Shown: one piece after another, positions 42,120 to 51,778 of the stretch | Position numbering within the stretch: position 1 is the stretch's first letter | How the letters are laid out: each line of letters begins with the position of its first letter | DNA from: Bradyrhizobium sp. | GTDB lineage: Bacteria; Pseudomonadota; Alphaproteobacteria; Rhizobiales; Xanthobacteraceae | Assembly: GCF_016219575.1 (NCBI RefSeq) | Contig: NZ_JACRMG010000012.1 | Location: 1-64,000 of the forward strand | DNA length: 64,000 nucleotides | Direction: 5' to 3' | Made by a program: the position numbers and the translations under genes | Notes under the pieces: generated by a model | Told to the model about the DNA's origin: nothing | Seen by the model: the letters and a program-made list of their open reading frames with translations, nothing else | Database searches by the model: none

Positions 42120-43138
42120 TGAAGGCTCTTGTTACGGGCGCCAACGGCTTCCTCGGCCGACGGGTTGTTCTTGCCTTGCTGGCGAGAGGATTCGAAGTGC
42201 GTGCGATGGTCCGGCCAGCAACGCGGCTGGATCAACTCGATTGGCCGGCATCCGTAGAAATCTTCAGGGCCGACCTGCGTACATCGCTCGACCTGAAACG
42301 AGCCTTTGAAGGAGTCGACGTGCTGCTACACTTGGCTGCAGTCGTCTCCGGCGGTGAAGACGCTCAGTTTTCCGGAACTGTCGTTGGAACAGAGCGGCTG
42401 CTCGACGCCATGGCAGCAACCCGATGCCGCCGTCTTGTATTGTGCAGCAGCTTCTCCGTTTACGACTACGGCGCTACTCATCGCATCCTCGACGAGAACT
42501 CGCCGCTCCATCAGCTACCCGATATCTACGCACGGGACGGCTATACGATTTCAAAGTGGTGGCAAGAGCGGGTCACCCGTCGCCACGCCGCCAAGCACGG
42601 CTGGGATCTCACCGTCTTGCGCCCGGGATTCATTTGGGGTCCCGACCACAGCTACCTGGCCGCCCTGGGCCAGCAGTTCGGTCGGCACCATCTCGTGATC
42701 GGTCCGATGACGCGAATTCCCATGACTCACGTGGAGAACTGCGCAGACGTTTTCGCGATTGCTGCGACAAGCGACAAGGCACGAGGCCAGACGCTGAATG
42801 TCATTGACGGGCAAGGTGAGCGAATTTGGTCATACCTGTCAGATCATATGCGCGGCTCCGGCGCGCCTGGTTGGCGGCTCCCGATTCCATATCGGCTTGC
42901 AATCTCTATCGTACGGTTGGCCTATCTTACGGGCTTCCGGAACGCCACCAAGGTACCCAGCATCCTCATTCCAAACCGACTTGAGTCACGCCTCAAACCC
43001 CTTCGATTCGAAAATCGAAAGTTGAGAGAAACGTTGAATTGGTCTCCCCCCCTCGATTATGCCAAGTGCGTTGAGCGAACCTACCGGCCGGCGCAGCGGC
43101 CGGAAGTGCCGGTCGAGCCCGCGCCATTGCCGGCGTGA
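42119..43138 (+). CDS. NAD-dependent epimerase/dehydratase (extended SDR)
   Basis: A 339-residue SDR with MKALVTGANGFLGRRVVLAL, LLHLAAVVSGGED, LCSSFSVYDYGATHR and the catalytic DGYTISKWWQER (Tyr-x3-Lys). ATG at 42119 follows AAGGAG; a GTG one codon earlier is an alternative. It is third in the coupled unit with the GT4 and Gfo/Idh/MocA genes, so these probably make and transfer one modified sugar. Confidence 0.9.
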   Translation: MKALVTGANGFLGRRVVLALLARGFEVRAMVRPATRLDQLDWPASVEIFRADLRTSLDLKRAFEGVDVLLHLAAVVSGGEDAQFSGTVVGTERLLDAMAATRCRRLVLCSSFSVYDYGATHRILDENSPLHQLPDIYARDGYTISKWWQERVTRRHAAKHGWDLTVLRPGFIWGPDHSYLAALGQQFGRHHLVIGPMTRIPMTHVENCADVFAIAATSDKARGQTLNVIDGQGERIWSYLSDHMRGSGAPGWRLPIPYRLAISIVRLAYLTGFRNATKVPSILIPNRLESRLKPLRFENRKLRETLNWSPPLDYAKCVERTYRPAQRPEVPVEPAPLPA

Positions 43139-43304
43139 ACAGCCGCTTCTTTCAGCCTGCCTCGCGCTTCGGATTCGTCGCTGTCGGAGCAAGCTTGGCC
43201 ACCGGCCCGATTCCTCGCGGAAGCGATCTTTCATAGATTAACTAACGAGCAGTCGATTGGCTTTGCGTTCACCCAGCTCACGCCAGACTGAGCGAACCCG
43301 CGCA

Positions 43305-44540
43305 TCAGGACGCGTTGCTTCTAGAGGCCACGTAAAGCCGTTTCAACCGGAGAAAGCGCTTCTCGAAGTATTCGTAGCTGACATAGGCAATCGCCAGCGA
43401 GATGGCCGCACCCAGCGTGGCCTGCAGCGCGACTGCGGCGCCATGCGAGCCGAGCCAGCGCGCCAGTTCGAACTCGGTCTGGTTAACCGTGAGATAATAC
43501 GAAATGAAGTGATGATACACGTACAGCCCGTAGCTGTAGGTCCCGAGAAACATCAGCCAACGGCTGCTGAAGAACCGCGCGATAGACGATCGCTGAGGCG
43601 CCACCAGCACCCATACCAGCAGGCAGCCGAGCAGCACCTGGATCACGGATGCACGCACCGGCAGTACAAGCTCCATGCTCTCGCGCGACACCAGACGCGT
43701 CCAGGCGAAGGTGACGACGAGCAGCGCAGCGGCAACCGCAGCCACCCAGGGCAGGGCCCGCACCAGCCGGTCCAGACCTCCCGGTTGCCGCGCGGCCACG
43801 GCAAGGAAAGCGCCGAGCGCAAGGCCATCGAGACGGAACGGCGTCAGGACATAGGTAGTCCACCAGCTAAGGCCCATCAGCGATCCGGTCAGACGCGCGG
43901 CCATGGCGGCAAGCGCGACCGAAAGACACACGGCGATGAGCAGACGCGGCCGGCGCGCCATCAGATACACCGCTACCGGCCAGAAGAAGTAGAAGTGCTC
44001 CTCGATGCACAGCGACCAGAGGTGCTCCAGATAGGAGAACGACCAATCGCCCTGGATCGCGATGTAGACATTGACGGAGTAGAGCCATGCCCACCACTGA
44101 CGATCCACCAGATAGTCGAGCGTCGGTCCGCGCAGGATGGGGATCAAGGGTGCAACAACGAAGACGAGCGCCAGAACGCCGTAGTAGAGCGGAAAGATCC
44201 GCAGCACACGGCGCATGTAGAAGTTCCGGAAGTAGTGCCGCTCGTCGCGGGCGTCATAGAGTATTCCGGTGATGAGAAAGCCGGACAGGATGAAGAACAA
44301 TTCAACGCCGTAGGACCCGTAATTGGTGACGGCGACGATGGCGCGCTCCATCGCATTGGTCGGCTGCATGTTGCCGACAAAGTGGAGCACCAGGACCATC
44401 GAAATCGCAAGACCGCGGACCCCGTCCAGCACGGGAAGGTGGCCCTGCAGGTCAAGCCGCGCGCCAGCGTTCGACGAAATGTCCGAAGTCGCCTTCGGTT
44501 CCGTCTTGGCTGATGGAGTCACAAACGCGTGTACGAACAT
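43305..44540 (-). CDS. OafA/YrhL-type membrane acyltransferase (acyltransferase 3)
   Basis: A 411-residue protein with about ten transmembrane helices. It opens with the family segment LPVLDGVRGLAISMVLVLHF containing the catalytic His-type position, then GVELFFILSGFLITGILYD, RRVLRIFPLYYGVL and HLWSLCIEEHFYFFWP. Such enzymes O-acetylate sugars of surface polysaccharides. ATG 44540 is chosen because the 38 residues before it are polar and not conserved-looking. It is convergent with the SDR gene. Confidence 0.92.
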   Translation of the reverse strand: MFVHAFVTPSAKTEPKATSDISSNAGARLDLQGHLPVLDGVRGLAISMVLVLHFVGNMQPTNAMERAIVAVTNYGSYGVELFFILSGFLITGILYDARDERHYFRNFYMRRVLRIFPLYYGVLALVFVVAPLIPILRGPTLDYLVDRQWWAWLYSVNVYIAIQGDWSFSYLEHLWSLCIEEHFYFFWPVAVYLMARRPRLLIAVCLSVALAAMAARLTGSLMGLSWWTTYVLTPFRLDGLALGAFLAVAARQPGGLDRLVRALPWVAAVAAALLVVTFAWTRLVSRESMELVLPVRASVIQVLLGCLLVWVLVAPQRSSIARFFSSRWLMFLGTYSYGLYVYHHFISYYLTVNQTEFELARWLGSHGAAVALQATLGAAISLAIAYVSYEYFEKRFLRLKRLYVASRSNAS

Positions 44541-44760
44541 TTGATTCAGGTCATCGGCATCGGCGCACGCATCACCAATCGCATCCAGCGCGCATACTGT
44601 ATCGATTACCTGCGCCCTTGAGCAGGGCAGTGTCGAGCGATTCCGCGAGCGCAAGTTGCGAGCCTGAAATTAGGGTTAAACGAGCGGCACGGCACATCCG
44701 GCATTAACTATTCCCGTGCTAGCAACGCCTTTCAAGAGCGGCGGCTGCTAGAATGCCACA

Positions 44761-46212
44761 ATGCCCAGAGCTGTGACGCACCCTCCCGGAATGGATGCAG
44801 CGCGATCGTCCACCCGGACGATCGACAAGTTTGCACTGATTCCGATCCTGGCGTGCGTGTACGCGACGATCGCATTTCCACTCATCATCGCGTCTTGTTC
44901 CCCCACCGATGCGGCGTGTCTGCTGGAGGCCCGCCCGGAGAGCAAAATCTTCTGGCCGGCGCTGGCATTGATTTCGACCATCTGGGCTGCGCAACACTAT
45001 TCGCGCCTCAGCTTTCCTCCCCTCATCGTCTGCCTGCTCGCCTATCTCGCGTTCGCCGGAATGAGCGTCCTGTGGGCCTTCAAGCCGGAAACTTCCTTCA
45101 TCCGGTTTGCGCAGCAGGCCATGATCGTGATCTCCATCGTCGTGCCCGCAATGCTTGCGGCGCGAAACGCGGATCTGGTCCGAGGCCTCTTTCTTTGCTT
45201 CGCTCTCGCTGCGGTTCTCAATCTCATCTTCGTGTTCGTCAAACCCCCGATTGACGTCAAGTTCGCGACGTGGGGTTACCCCGGTTATTTTTCGGGCAAG
45301 AATTACCTGGGTGAATTCGCGGTCGTTGCGCTGCTGCTTTCGATTGGCGAAGCATTCCATCCGGGCAAACGGCGCTTGTTTGGCATTCTGACAGCCCTCA
45401 TCTCCATCGCACTGCTTGTCCTCAGCAACTCGAAGACGTCAATGGGACTTGTGCTTCTGGCGCCAGGTCTGGCCGGCGTCACCCTGCTTGTCAGAAAGTA
45501 TACGCGGCTTTCTCCGGCGATCATCTTGCTGTCGATCCCGGTCGGCTGGTTCGTTCTCTCGAGCGTAACGGGCGTCACCATCTATCGACTGTCGAATATC
45601 CTGTACGGCGACCCGACGTTTACCGGCCGATCCATCATCTGGGAATTCGTCAAGTCCGAGATCGATCACCGGCCATTGCTCGGATGGGGTTACCAGTCGT
45701 TCTGGCTCGTGGGTCCGGACGCACCCAGCATTGTCAACGCGCCGGGCTGGGTGAAGGACATGCCGAACGCTCACAACGGCTATCTCGATACGATGGTGGA
45801 GTTGGGATATGCCGGCTATGCGCTGCTGCTCGCCTTCATCATCGCAACGCTCCACGCCATCGGACGCCTCGCCGACCGCTCGCCGGCGCGGGCATGGCTG
45901 GTGCTTTCGATACTGGTCCACATCATCATCACCAACGGCCTCGAAAGCCTGTGGATGCGCGGCTTCGAAATGCTGTGGGTGCTGTTCGTGATCCTTGCGG
46001 CGGAAACGGCGCGTTATTGGAAGTCATCGGTACCGGCCAGGGCCGCGCGGGGATCGCGATCAGGCATTCCTTCGCCCGCCCCGCGAAGGCCAACGGCTGC
46101 CGCTGTTCGACTGCATCCTGCCCATGCCGCGAGGCTTGCCCGCGCCGCCTTTTCGACGCCTCCAGCCGCACCCACAATCCCCGACGGAACGACACCGACC
46201 GCCAAGGGCTAA
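44761..46212 (+). CDS. O-antigen ligase/Wzy polymerase-like membrane protein
   Basis: A 483-residue polytopic protein with about eleven hydrophobic segments and the large periplasmic loop typical of WaaL/Wzy_C proteins: TFTGRSIIWEFVKSEIDHRP, LLGWGYQSFWLVG and NAHNGYLDTMVELGYAGYAL (the His-Asn-Gly-Tyr-Leu region is strongly conserved in this family). The last 60 residues are Ala/Pro/Arg-rich and probably cytoplasmic. It could polymerise the repeat units that the flippase exports or ligate them to lipid A. Confidence 0.9.
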   Translation: MPRAVTHPPGMDAARSSTRTIDKFALIPILACVYATIAFPLIIASCSPTDAACLLEARPESKIFWPALALISTIWAAQHYSRLSFPPLIVCLLAYLAFAGMSVLWAFKPETSFIRFAQQAMIVISIVVPAMLAARNADLVRGLFLCFALAAVLNLIFVFVKPPIDVKFATWGYPGYFSGKNYLGEFAVVALLLSIGEAFHPGKRRLFGILTALISIALLVLSNSKTSMGLVLLAPGLAGVTLLVRKYTRLSPAIILLSIPVGWFVLSSVTGVTIYRLSNILYGDPTFTGRSIIWEFVKSEIDHRPLLGWGYQSFWLVGPDAPSIVNAPGWVKDMPNAHNGYLDTMVELGYAGYALLLAFIIATLHAIGRLADRSPARAWLVLSILVHIIITNGLESLWMRGFEMLWVLFVILAAETARYWKSSVPARAARGSRSGIPSPAPRRPTAAAVRLHPAHAARLARAAFSTPPAAPTIPDGTTPTAKG

Positions 46213-46297
46213 CAGCGGTTCGGTTCGCGGCATCGTTGAATGACGAGCACGGCTCATGGTGGATTCGAGGATTAATGAAGACTGTCGGCGAGGCTCA

Positions 46298-46319
46298 GGT
46301 TAATTAATGCACATTAACC
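46298..46319. promoter_or_regulatory. Inverted repeat upstream of the Wzz/BY-kinase gene
   Basis: GGTTAAT (46298-46304) and ATTAACC (46313-46319) with an 8-base spacer, followed by the TTAACCAT site at 46314-46321, about 150 bases before the start. A candidate operator. Confidence 0.4.
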
Positions 46320-46470
46320 ATCGGTACCGATCGAAAAGAATTTGAAGACAAACAGAGATATATTCCCGGCGGCCGGGATCGGCATCGACAGATGCATCAG
46401 CGCGGCCGCCAGCCGGATCGGCGACCGCCCTTCAGACGATTGACGCGTGCTTGAGTAGATAGAACCCACA

Positions 46471-48744
46471 ATGGACGCCAGAGCAGACGATCTTCCGCCT
46501 GTGACCGAATATCCTGACGGGACGTATTCCGCGGGATCGGGGACCCGTCCGCCGATCGGCGTCGCGGACATTCTGGAATCCCTGCGCAGGGGATGGCGCT
46601 TTCCGCTATACGGTCTCTTGATCGGTCTGGCGCTGGCGGCTGTCGCCTTCGTGTACATCCCGACGCCGTACAAGAGTTCCGCCCGCATTCTGGTTGACCG
46701 GAGCGTGAACCGGTACTTGCAGACTACCAAGATTGCCGAACAGCCGACCTTCGATGAAGGTGAAATCGGTAGCCAGGTCTATGTCCTTTCGTCCGACAGT
46801 GTCGTCATTCCTGTTGTCCGGGCGCTGGGTCTTGCCCATGACAAGGAATTCGTCGGCCTGCCCAAGATGGGCGGTGCGCGGATATCGGATTATTTCGGCG
46901 ACCTGAAAAGACTTGTCCTGAAATCATTCGGCGCGGACTCGGGCGAAGCGGCCGACCCCGAGTCGGCTCTTGAGCGCGCTGCCGCGGAAGCCGTCGTCAA
47001 GCGCCTGACCATCACGCGCGAAGACGTTGCCAATGTCATCAACGTGGCTTTCGAAGCGGACGACAAGTTCAAGGCGGCCAGGATAGCCAATGCGATCGCG
47101 GACACCTACATCGCGACGTCCATGGATGCAAAACTGCAGTCGACCAGGGTCGCAAGCCATTGGCTTCAGGAACGGCTGGTCGAACTGAAGAAGCAAGTCG
47201 CCGATGCCGACAAGGCGCTGGAAGAGTTCAGGACGGCAAACAACCTCAAGACCGGCGCCGGCGGGCAGAATGCGGAATCGCGCGCGAATCTGAACGCCCA
47301 GCTCACCAATGCCCAGATTGCGACCGCGGAAGCCAAGAGCCGCCTCGATCGCATCCGACAACGAAGCGGCGAAGAAATCACGACGTTGATGGGCACTGAT
47401 GCGCTGAACAACCACGCCAAGGGCGGTCTGACTTCGCCGGGTGAGCTCTTTTCCCTCACCAACAACGAACTGATAAGACTCCGCTCCCAATACCGGGAAC
47501 TCTCGGTGAAGGCAGGTGACATCGAGGCCCAGGTAGGCGAGCAACATCCCGTTGCCGTTAAGCTCCGCCGTCGCGCCGACGGTGTGCGTGCTGCGATCGT
47601 GGCCGAGGAACAGCGTATCGCTGATTCCTATGCCAACGAGTATCAGGTAGCCAAGGCAAAAGAGGACGAACTCGCCGCCAGCGCTGCGAGACTGTTCGGC
47701 GGGTCGGACGCGACCAATGAGTTGCGGGAGCTCGAGAGCACGGCAGAAACGCTGCGCAACCTCTACAACAACACGCTGCAGAAGTTCAAAGAGACCAACA
47801 CCATCGAGACCGGCAGCATTCCGGTCCAGAGCGCCCGGGTCATCTCGCGCGCCGCGCCGCCGCTCGCCAAGAATTCCAAGAAGGCGCTGGCCGTGATGGG
47901 AGGCAGTCTGTTCCTCTGCCTCTTTCTAGGCGTCGGCGCCGCGATCGGGCGCGAATGGATCGCAGACGTGCTGCGGACGCCCAAGGCGGTCGAGCAGGCC
48001 ACCGGCAAGAAATGCGTGGTCCTGCCGATGATCGAGGCCAAGTCGGGACCGATTGAGGAGTATGTGCTCGATGCGCCCTACTCCCGCTCCACCGAGGCAC
48101 TGCGTGGTATCAAGGCGCTGATCGATGCAAACCGCATCATTCACGGGGCCAAGGTCATCGGCGTGGTCTCCTCGGTTCCCAGGGAAGGAAAGACCACGAT
48201 CGGGGCCAATCTGGCATCGCTCATGGTCGCCGCCACGGGGGCCCGCACGCTGCTCATCGACAGCGATTTCCATGTCAGGAAGCTCTCCGCCGTCATGGCC
48301 CCCGACGCACGCGAAGGGCTGCTGGAGGCAATGCAGAATCCCGTGCGGCTGCCCTGGCTCGTCTCCAGGCGGCAACGCTCGGGGGTCCATGTACTGCCGT
48401 GCGTTTCCCCGACGCGCATTCCAAATTCAGCGGAGCTGCTGGGGGCGCCCGAGATGGCGCAACTGCTGGCTGCCGCGCGCAAGTCCTATGACTGCATCAT
48501 CATCGAGATCGCTCCGGTCATGTCGGTCGTGGACGTGAAGATGATCGAGCGCCTTGTCGACCAGTTCGTTTTCGTGGTCGAGTGGGGTGCGACGAAGCGG
48601 CAAGTCGTCCTCGACGCGCTTTCCGACGCGGAGATCATTCGCGACCGCATCGCCGGTGTCGTTCTCAACAAGGCGGATCCGGTGGCGCTCAGGCATGTCG
48701 AGGCCTTCAACGGCATCCAACCCGGCGACTACTATCGGGACTAG
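46471..48744 (+). CDS. Polysaccharide co-polymerase with BY-kinase-like ATPase domain (Wzz/ExoP type)
   Basis: A 757-residue protein. Residues 28-180 are Wzz-like with a first transmembrane helix (about 48-68, LYGLLIGLALAAVAFVYIP). A long coiled coil spans about 225-450, and a second helix is near 470-490. Residues 500-757 form a tyrosine-kinase-type ATPase: Walker A SVPREGKTTIGANLA (about 567-581) and A' LLIDSDFHVRKL. The Walker B place reads YDCIIIEIAPVMSVVD, with Glu where Asp is normal. The C-terminus has only GDYYRD, not a tyrosine cluster. It probably sets chain length and export together with the Wza-like protein downstream. Confidence 0.92.
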   Translation: MDARADDLPPVTEYPDGTYSAGSGTRPPIGVADILESLRRGWRFPLYGLLIGLALAAVAFVYIPTPYKSSARILVDRSVNRYLQTTKIAEQPTFDEGEIGSQVYVLSSDSVVIPVVRALGLAHDKEFVGLPKMGGARISDYFGDLKRLVLKSFGADSGEAADPESALERAAAEAVVKRLTITREDVANVINVAFEADDKFKAARIANAIADTYIATSMDAKLQSTRVASHWLQERLVELKKQVADADKALEEFRTANNLKTGAGGQNAESRANLNAQLTNAQIATAEAKSRLDRIRQRSGEEITTLMGTDALNNHAKGGLTSPGELFSLTNNELIRLRSQYRELSVKAGDIEAQVGEQHPVAVKLRRRADGVRAAIVAEEQRIADSYANEYQVAKAKEDELAASAARLFGGSDATNELRELESTAETLRNLYNNTLQKFKETNTIETGSIPVQSARVISRAAPPLAKNSKKALAVMGGSLFLCLFLGVGAAIGREWIADVLRTPKAVEQATGKKCVVLPMIEAKSGPIEEYVLDAPYSRSTEALRGIKALIDANRIIHGAKVIGVVSSVPREGKTTIGANLASLMVAATGARTLLIDSDFHVRKLSAVMAPDAREGLLEAMQNPVRLPWLVSRRQRSGVHVLPCVSPTRIPNSAELLGAPEMAQLLAAARKSYDCIIIEIAPVMSVVDVKMIERLVDQFVFVVEWGATKRQVVLDALSDAEIIRDRIAGVVLNKADPVALRHVEAFNGIQPGDYYRD

Positions 48745-48912
48745 GTATTGGCCCGGCGCATGCCGGCCCACCTGCCGGTGGCTTGGGTCGGCAGCTGACG
48801 AATGCTTTCCCGCAAAGCCGTCAATCGTGCCGATCCGGCAGGTTCAAGGCACCCGTTCCGCGGTGCCGCTGCGCTTCCCGGCCGCGCCGAAAAAGCCAAT
48901 CTTTGCACGGCA

Positions 48913-48927
48913 TTAACCCTCCCTTAA
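48913..48927. promoter_or_regulatory. CtrA-like box TTAA-N7-TTAA
   Basis: TTAACCCTCCCTTAA gives two TTAA half-sites exactly seven bases apart, 62 bases before the exporter start codon. This spacing matches the CtrA consensus TTAA-N7-TTAAC of alphaproteobacteria except for the last base (G instead of C). Confidence 0.45.
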
Positions 48928-48988
48928 GCATAACCGATCAATAATTTTCTTGGTTAGTTTCTAGTTAGTCATCCGGAGCCAGACTCTC

Positions 48989-50299
48989 GTGGCAAATGGC
49001 CAGCACTTTTGCGACGGGCGAAAGGCAATTCCGGTCGCCAGCGGAGCACGATTGGCGTGTCTGCCGGCGGATTTGCGCGGTTGGCTGCGCGTTCTTGCCC
49101 GGACCGCCGTTCTCTCGGCCCTCGTCGCCCACAGCGGCTGCTCCACGCTTCCGACTTCGGGACCGACCAACGCGCTGGCGCGCGCAGAGCAGCTCGACCC
49201 GGCGACCCTGCCCTATGCCATGGTCAAGGTCACGACCGACGTCGAAGCGGTACTCGAGCGCAACTCGGTCAGGTTGGGCCGGGCCTTCGTCGACCGGCGG
49301 GGCCCCAGCGAAATCCGCTTCGGCATCGGCGACACTGTCAGCGTGACCGTGTTCGAAGCCGCCGCGGGCGGCCTGTTCATCCCCGCCGACGCCGGCGTGC
49401 GCCCGGGCAACTATGTCACGCTTCCGAACCAGCAGGTCGACACGCAAGGCAACATCACGGTCCCTTATGCGGGCGCGATCAAGGCGCAAGGGCGCACCGC
49501 CGTACAGGTGCAGGCGGCCATTGTCAGCGCTCTCAAGAACCGCGCGCTCGAGCCGCAGGCCGTTGTCGCCCTCGTCGATCAGCGCGCTTCGTCCATCAGC
49601 GTGCTTGGCGAAGTGGGCACGCCGTCCCGCTTCCCGGTCAGCGCGAGCGGAGAGCGCTTGCTCGACGCGATCTCACGCGCAGGAGGGCCGAGGAATCCCG
49701 GATACGACACCTGGGTGATGCTCGAGCGCGAGGGGCGGCAGGCGGCGGCACCTTTTGCTGCGATTCTCGAACAGCCTGCGAACAACATCTTCGTCCGGCC
49801 CCAGGATACGATCTACGTGTTCACACAGCCGCAGACTTTCGTGGCCTTCGGCGCTTCGGGTCAGCAGGGGCAATTCCCGTTCGGTGCCTGGCGGCTTTCG
49901 ATCGCCGAGGCGCTGGGGAAAGCCGGCGGCCTCAACGACAATCTCGCGGATCCCGCCTCCGTCTACCTCTATCGCGGCGAACGCCGCGAAGTCGCAGAGC
50001 AACTCGGGGTAGACTGCGGGCGATTCAACGGCCCGCTGGTTCCGATCATCTACAATCTGAATCTGCGCGATCCCGCGGGTTATTTCCTCGCGACTAAGTT
50101 CGAGATGCGGAACAAGGACGTCATCTTCACGTCGAACTCGACTTCGGTCGAGGCAAGCAAGCTAATGGTCTATCTGCGACTGATCACCGCCACCGTCAAT
50201 GATCCGCTGATGGCCGCCGTCAACGCCTACACGGTGAAAGGTCTTGCCACGGGCACGTCCAGCGCGACGGTCGTCAATACGACCACCACCGTGAAGTAG
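48989..50299 (+). CDS. Wza-like outer-membrane polysaccharide export protein
   Basis: A 436-residue protein. A long N-terminal segment (about 50 residues) ends LSALVAHSGCSTLPTSGPTN; the Cys is a likely lipidation site although the lipobox is imperfect. The Poly_export domain follows (about 105-200: RFGIGDTVSVTVFE, GNITVPYAGAIKAQGRTAVQV), then SLBB-type repeats (SISVLGEVGTPSRFPVSASG; TFVAFGASGQQGQFPFGAWRL). Start is GTG 48989 after GGAG. It forms the outer-membrane exit for the polymer, partnered with the Wzz/BY-kinase-like protein upstream. Confidence 0.93.
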   Translation: MANGQHFCDGRKAIPVASGARLACLPADLRGWLRVLARTAVLSALVAHSGCSTLPTSGPTNALARAEQLDPATLPYAMVKVTTDVEAVLERNSVRLGRAFVDRRGPSEIRFGIGDTVSVTVFEAAAGGLFIPADAGVRPGNYVTLPNQQVDTQGNITVPYAGAIKAQGRTAVQVQAAIVSALKNRALEPQAVVALVDQRASSISVLGEVGTPSRFPVSASGERLLDAISRAGGPRNPGYDTWVMLEREGRQAAAPFAAILEQPANNIFVRPQDTIYVFTQPQTFVAFGASGQQGQFPFGAWRLSIAEALGKAGGLNDNLADPASVYLYRGERREVAEQLGVDCGRFNGPLVPIIYNLNLRDPAGYFLATKFEMRNKDVIFTSNSTSVEASKLMVYLRLITATVNDPLMAAVNAYTVKGLATGTSSATVVNTTTTVK

Positions 50300-50359
50300 C
50301 GCCAAGGCTGCCAACGCGCACCGGCCTGGCCCGGGACGGGGCCGGGAATAGTGCGAGGA

Positions 50360-51778
50360 TTACTCCTGCTCCGCCAGGGAGCGAAGCGAGGCTTCGGCGG
50401 ACTTCCGCCGCCTTGCGCTCTTCCCCTTCGCAGCGGCGAGCGCTTCAAGGTCCGTGCTGCGACGAAAGCGTCGAACAGGCGCCCTTCCGACGCTTTCATA
50501 GACAAAGCCGTGCTCGGCCATGTCCTCGGGAGAAAAGACGTTGCGCAGGTCGATCACGACCGGCTGCGCCATGGCTTGCCTCAGCCGTTCGAGATCGAGC
50601 CCCCGGTACTCGGCCCATTCCGTCACGATCACCAGGGCGTCGACGCCCTTCACGCAGGCATAGGCGTCGCCGGCATATTCGATATCCGGCAGTTCCTTGT
50701 GCGCCTGTTCCATGCCGACCGGATCGTGCGCGCGCACCTTCGCGCCCATGTCGAGCAAGCCGGTTACCAGCGGGATCGAGGGTGCCTCGCGCATGTCGTC
50801 GGTATCGGGCTTGAAGGTGAGCCCGAGCACGGCGACCGTCTTGCCGCGCAGATCGCCGGCAGCGGTGGCGACCTTGCGCGCCATCGCCCGCTTGCGGTTG
50901 TCGTTGACGCCCAGCACGGCCTCGACGATGCGCAGCTGCACATCGTGGTCCTGCGCGATCTTGACCAGCGCACGGGTGTCCTTCGGGAAACACGAGCCAC
51001 CGAAGCCGGGACCGGCGTGAAGAAACTTGGAGCCGATCCTGTTATCCAGGCCGATGCCACGCGCGACCTCCTGCACGTCGGCGCCGACCTTCTCCGACAG
51101 GTCTGCGATCTCGTTGATGAAGGTGATCTTGGTAGCGAGGAAGGCGTTGGCTGCGTATTTGATCAGTTCCGCGGTGCGCCGCGCCGTGAACATGATCGGC
51201 GCCTTGTTCAGCGACAGCGGACGGTAGATGTCGCTGAGCGCCTTGCGTGCACGCTCATCCGAGGTGCCCACCACGATGCGATCGGGAAACTTGAAATCGC
51301 GGATCGCGGCGCCCTCGCGCAAGAATTCCGGATTGGAGGCGACGACGAAATCGGCCTTCGGGTTCACCTCGCGGATGCGCCGTTCGACCTCGTCGCCGGT
51401 GCCGACCGGAACAGTCGACTTGGTGACGACCACGGTGAAGCCTTCCAGCGCCTCCGCGATCTCGCGCGCGGCGGCGTAGACGTAGCTGAGGTCGGCATGG
51501 CCGTCACCGCGCCGCGACGGGGTGCCGACCGCGATGAACACGGCATCGGCTTCGGCGACCGATGCCTTCAGATCGGTGGTGAAGGTGAGGCGTTCTGCCT
51601 TCACATTGGATGCCACCAGCGCATCGAGTCCCGGCTCGAAGATCGGGATCTCGCCGCGGCGAAGTGCGGCGATCTTGCTTTCGTCCTTGTCCACGCAGGT
51701 GACCTGGTGGCCGAAATCGGCAAAGCAGGCGCCGGAGACCAGCCCCACATAGCCTGTACCAACCATGGCAAGTCGCAT
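50360..51778 (-). CDS. ugd: UDP-glucose 6-dehydrogenase
   Basis: A 472-residue enzyme. The NAD domain starts MRLAMVGTGYVGLVSGACFA. The active site GPGFGGSCFPKD holds the catalytic Cys, and LGLTFKPDTDDMREAPS is the nucleotide-sugar binding segment. It converts UDP-glucose to UDP-glucuronate, a common building block of acidic polysaccharides. The C-terminal 40 residues (RRSTDLEALAAAKGKSARRR) are an extra basic tail. ATG 51778 matches the family start; it closes the polysaccharide locus on the opposite strand. Confidence 0.95.
   Translation of the reverse strand: MRLAMVGTGYVGLVSGACFADFGHQVTCVDKDESKIAALRRGEIPIFEPGLDALVASNVKAERLTFTTDLKASVAEADAVFIAVGTPSRRGDGHADLSYVYAAAREIAEALEGFTVVVTKSTVPVGTGDEVERRIREVNPKADFVVASNPEFLREGAAIRDFKFPDRIVVGTSDERARKALSDIYRPLSLNKAPIMFTARRTAELIKYAANAFLATKITFINEIADLSEKVGADVQEVARGIGLDNRIGSKFLHAGPGFGGSCFPKDTRALVKIAQDHDVQLRIVEAVLGVNDNRKRAMARKVATAAGDLRGKTVAVLGLTFKPDTDDMREAPSIPLVTGLLDMGAKVRAHDPVGMEQAHKELPDIEYAGDAYACVKGVDALVIVTEWAEYRGLDLERLRQAMAQPVVIDLRNVFSPEDMAEHGFVYESVGRAPVRRFRRSTDLEALAAAKGKSARRRKSAEASLRSLAEQE

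Noticed and set aside
43257..44513. 418-codon plus-strand frame opposite the acyltransferase gene
   Set aside because: Composition is Arg/His/Gln-rich and unlike a protein; the minus strand encodes a clear acyltransferase 3 protein.
46298..46321. A CtrA box at the Wzz/BY-kinase promoter
   Set aside because: The two TTAA sites here are six or ten bases apart, not seven, so it is listed only as an inverted repeat.
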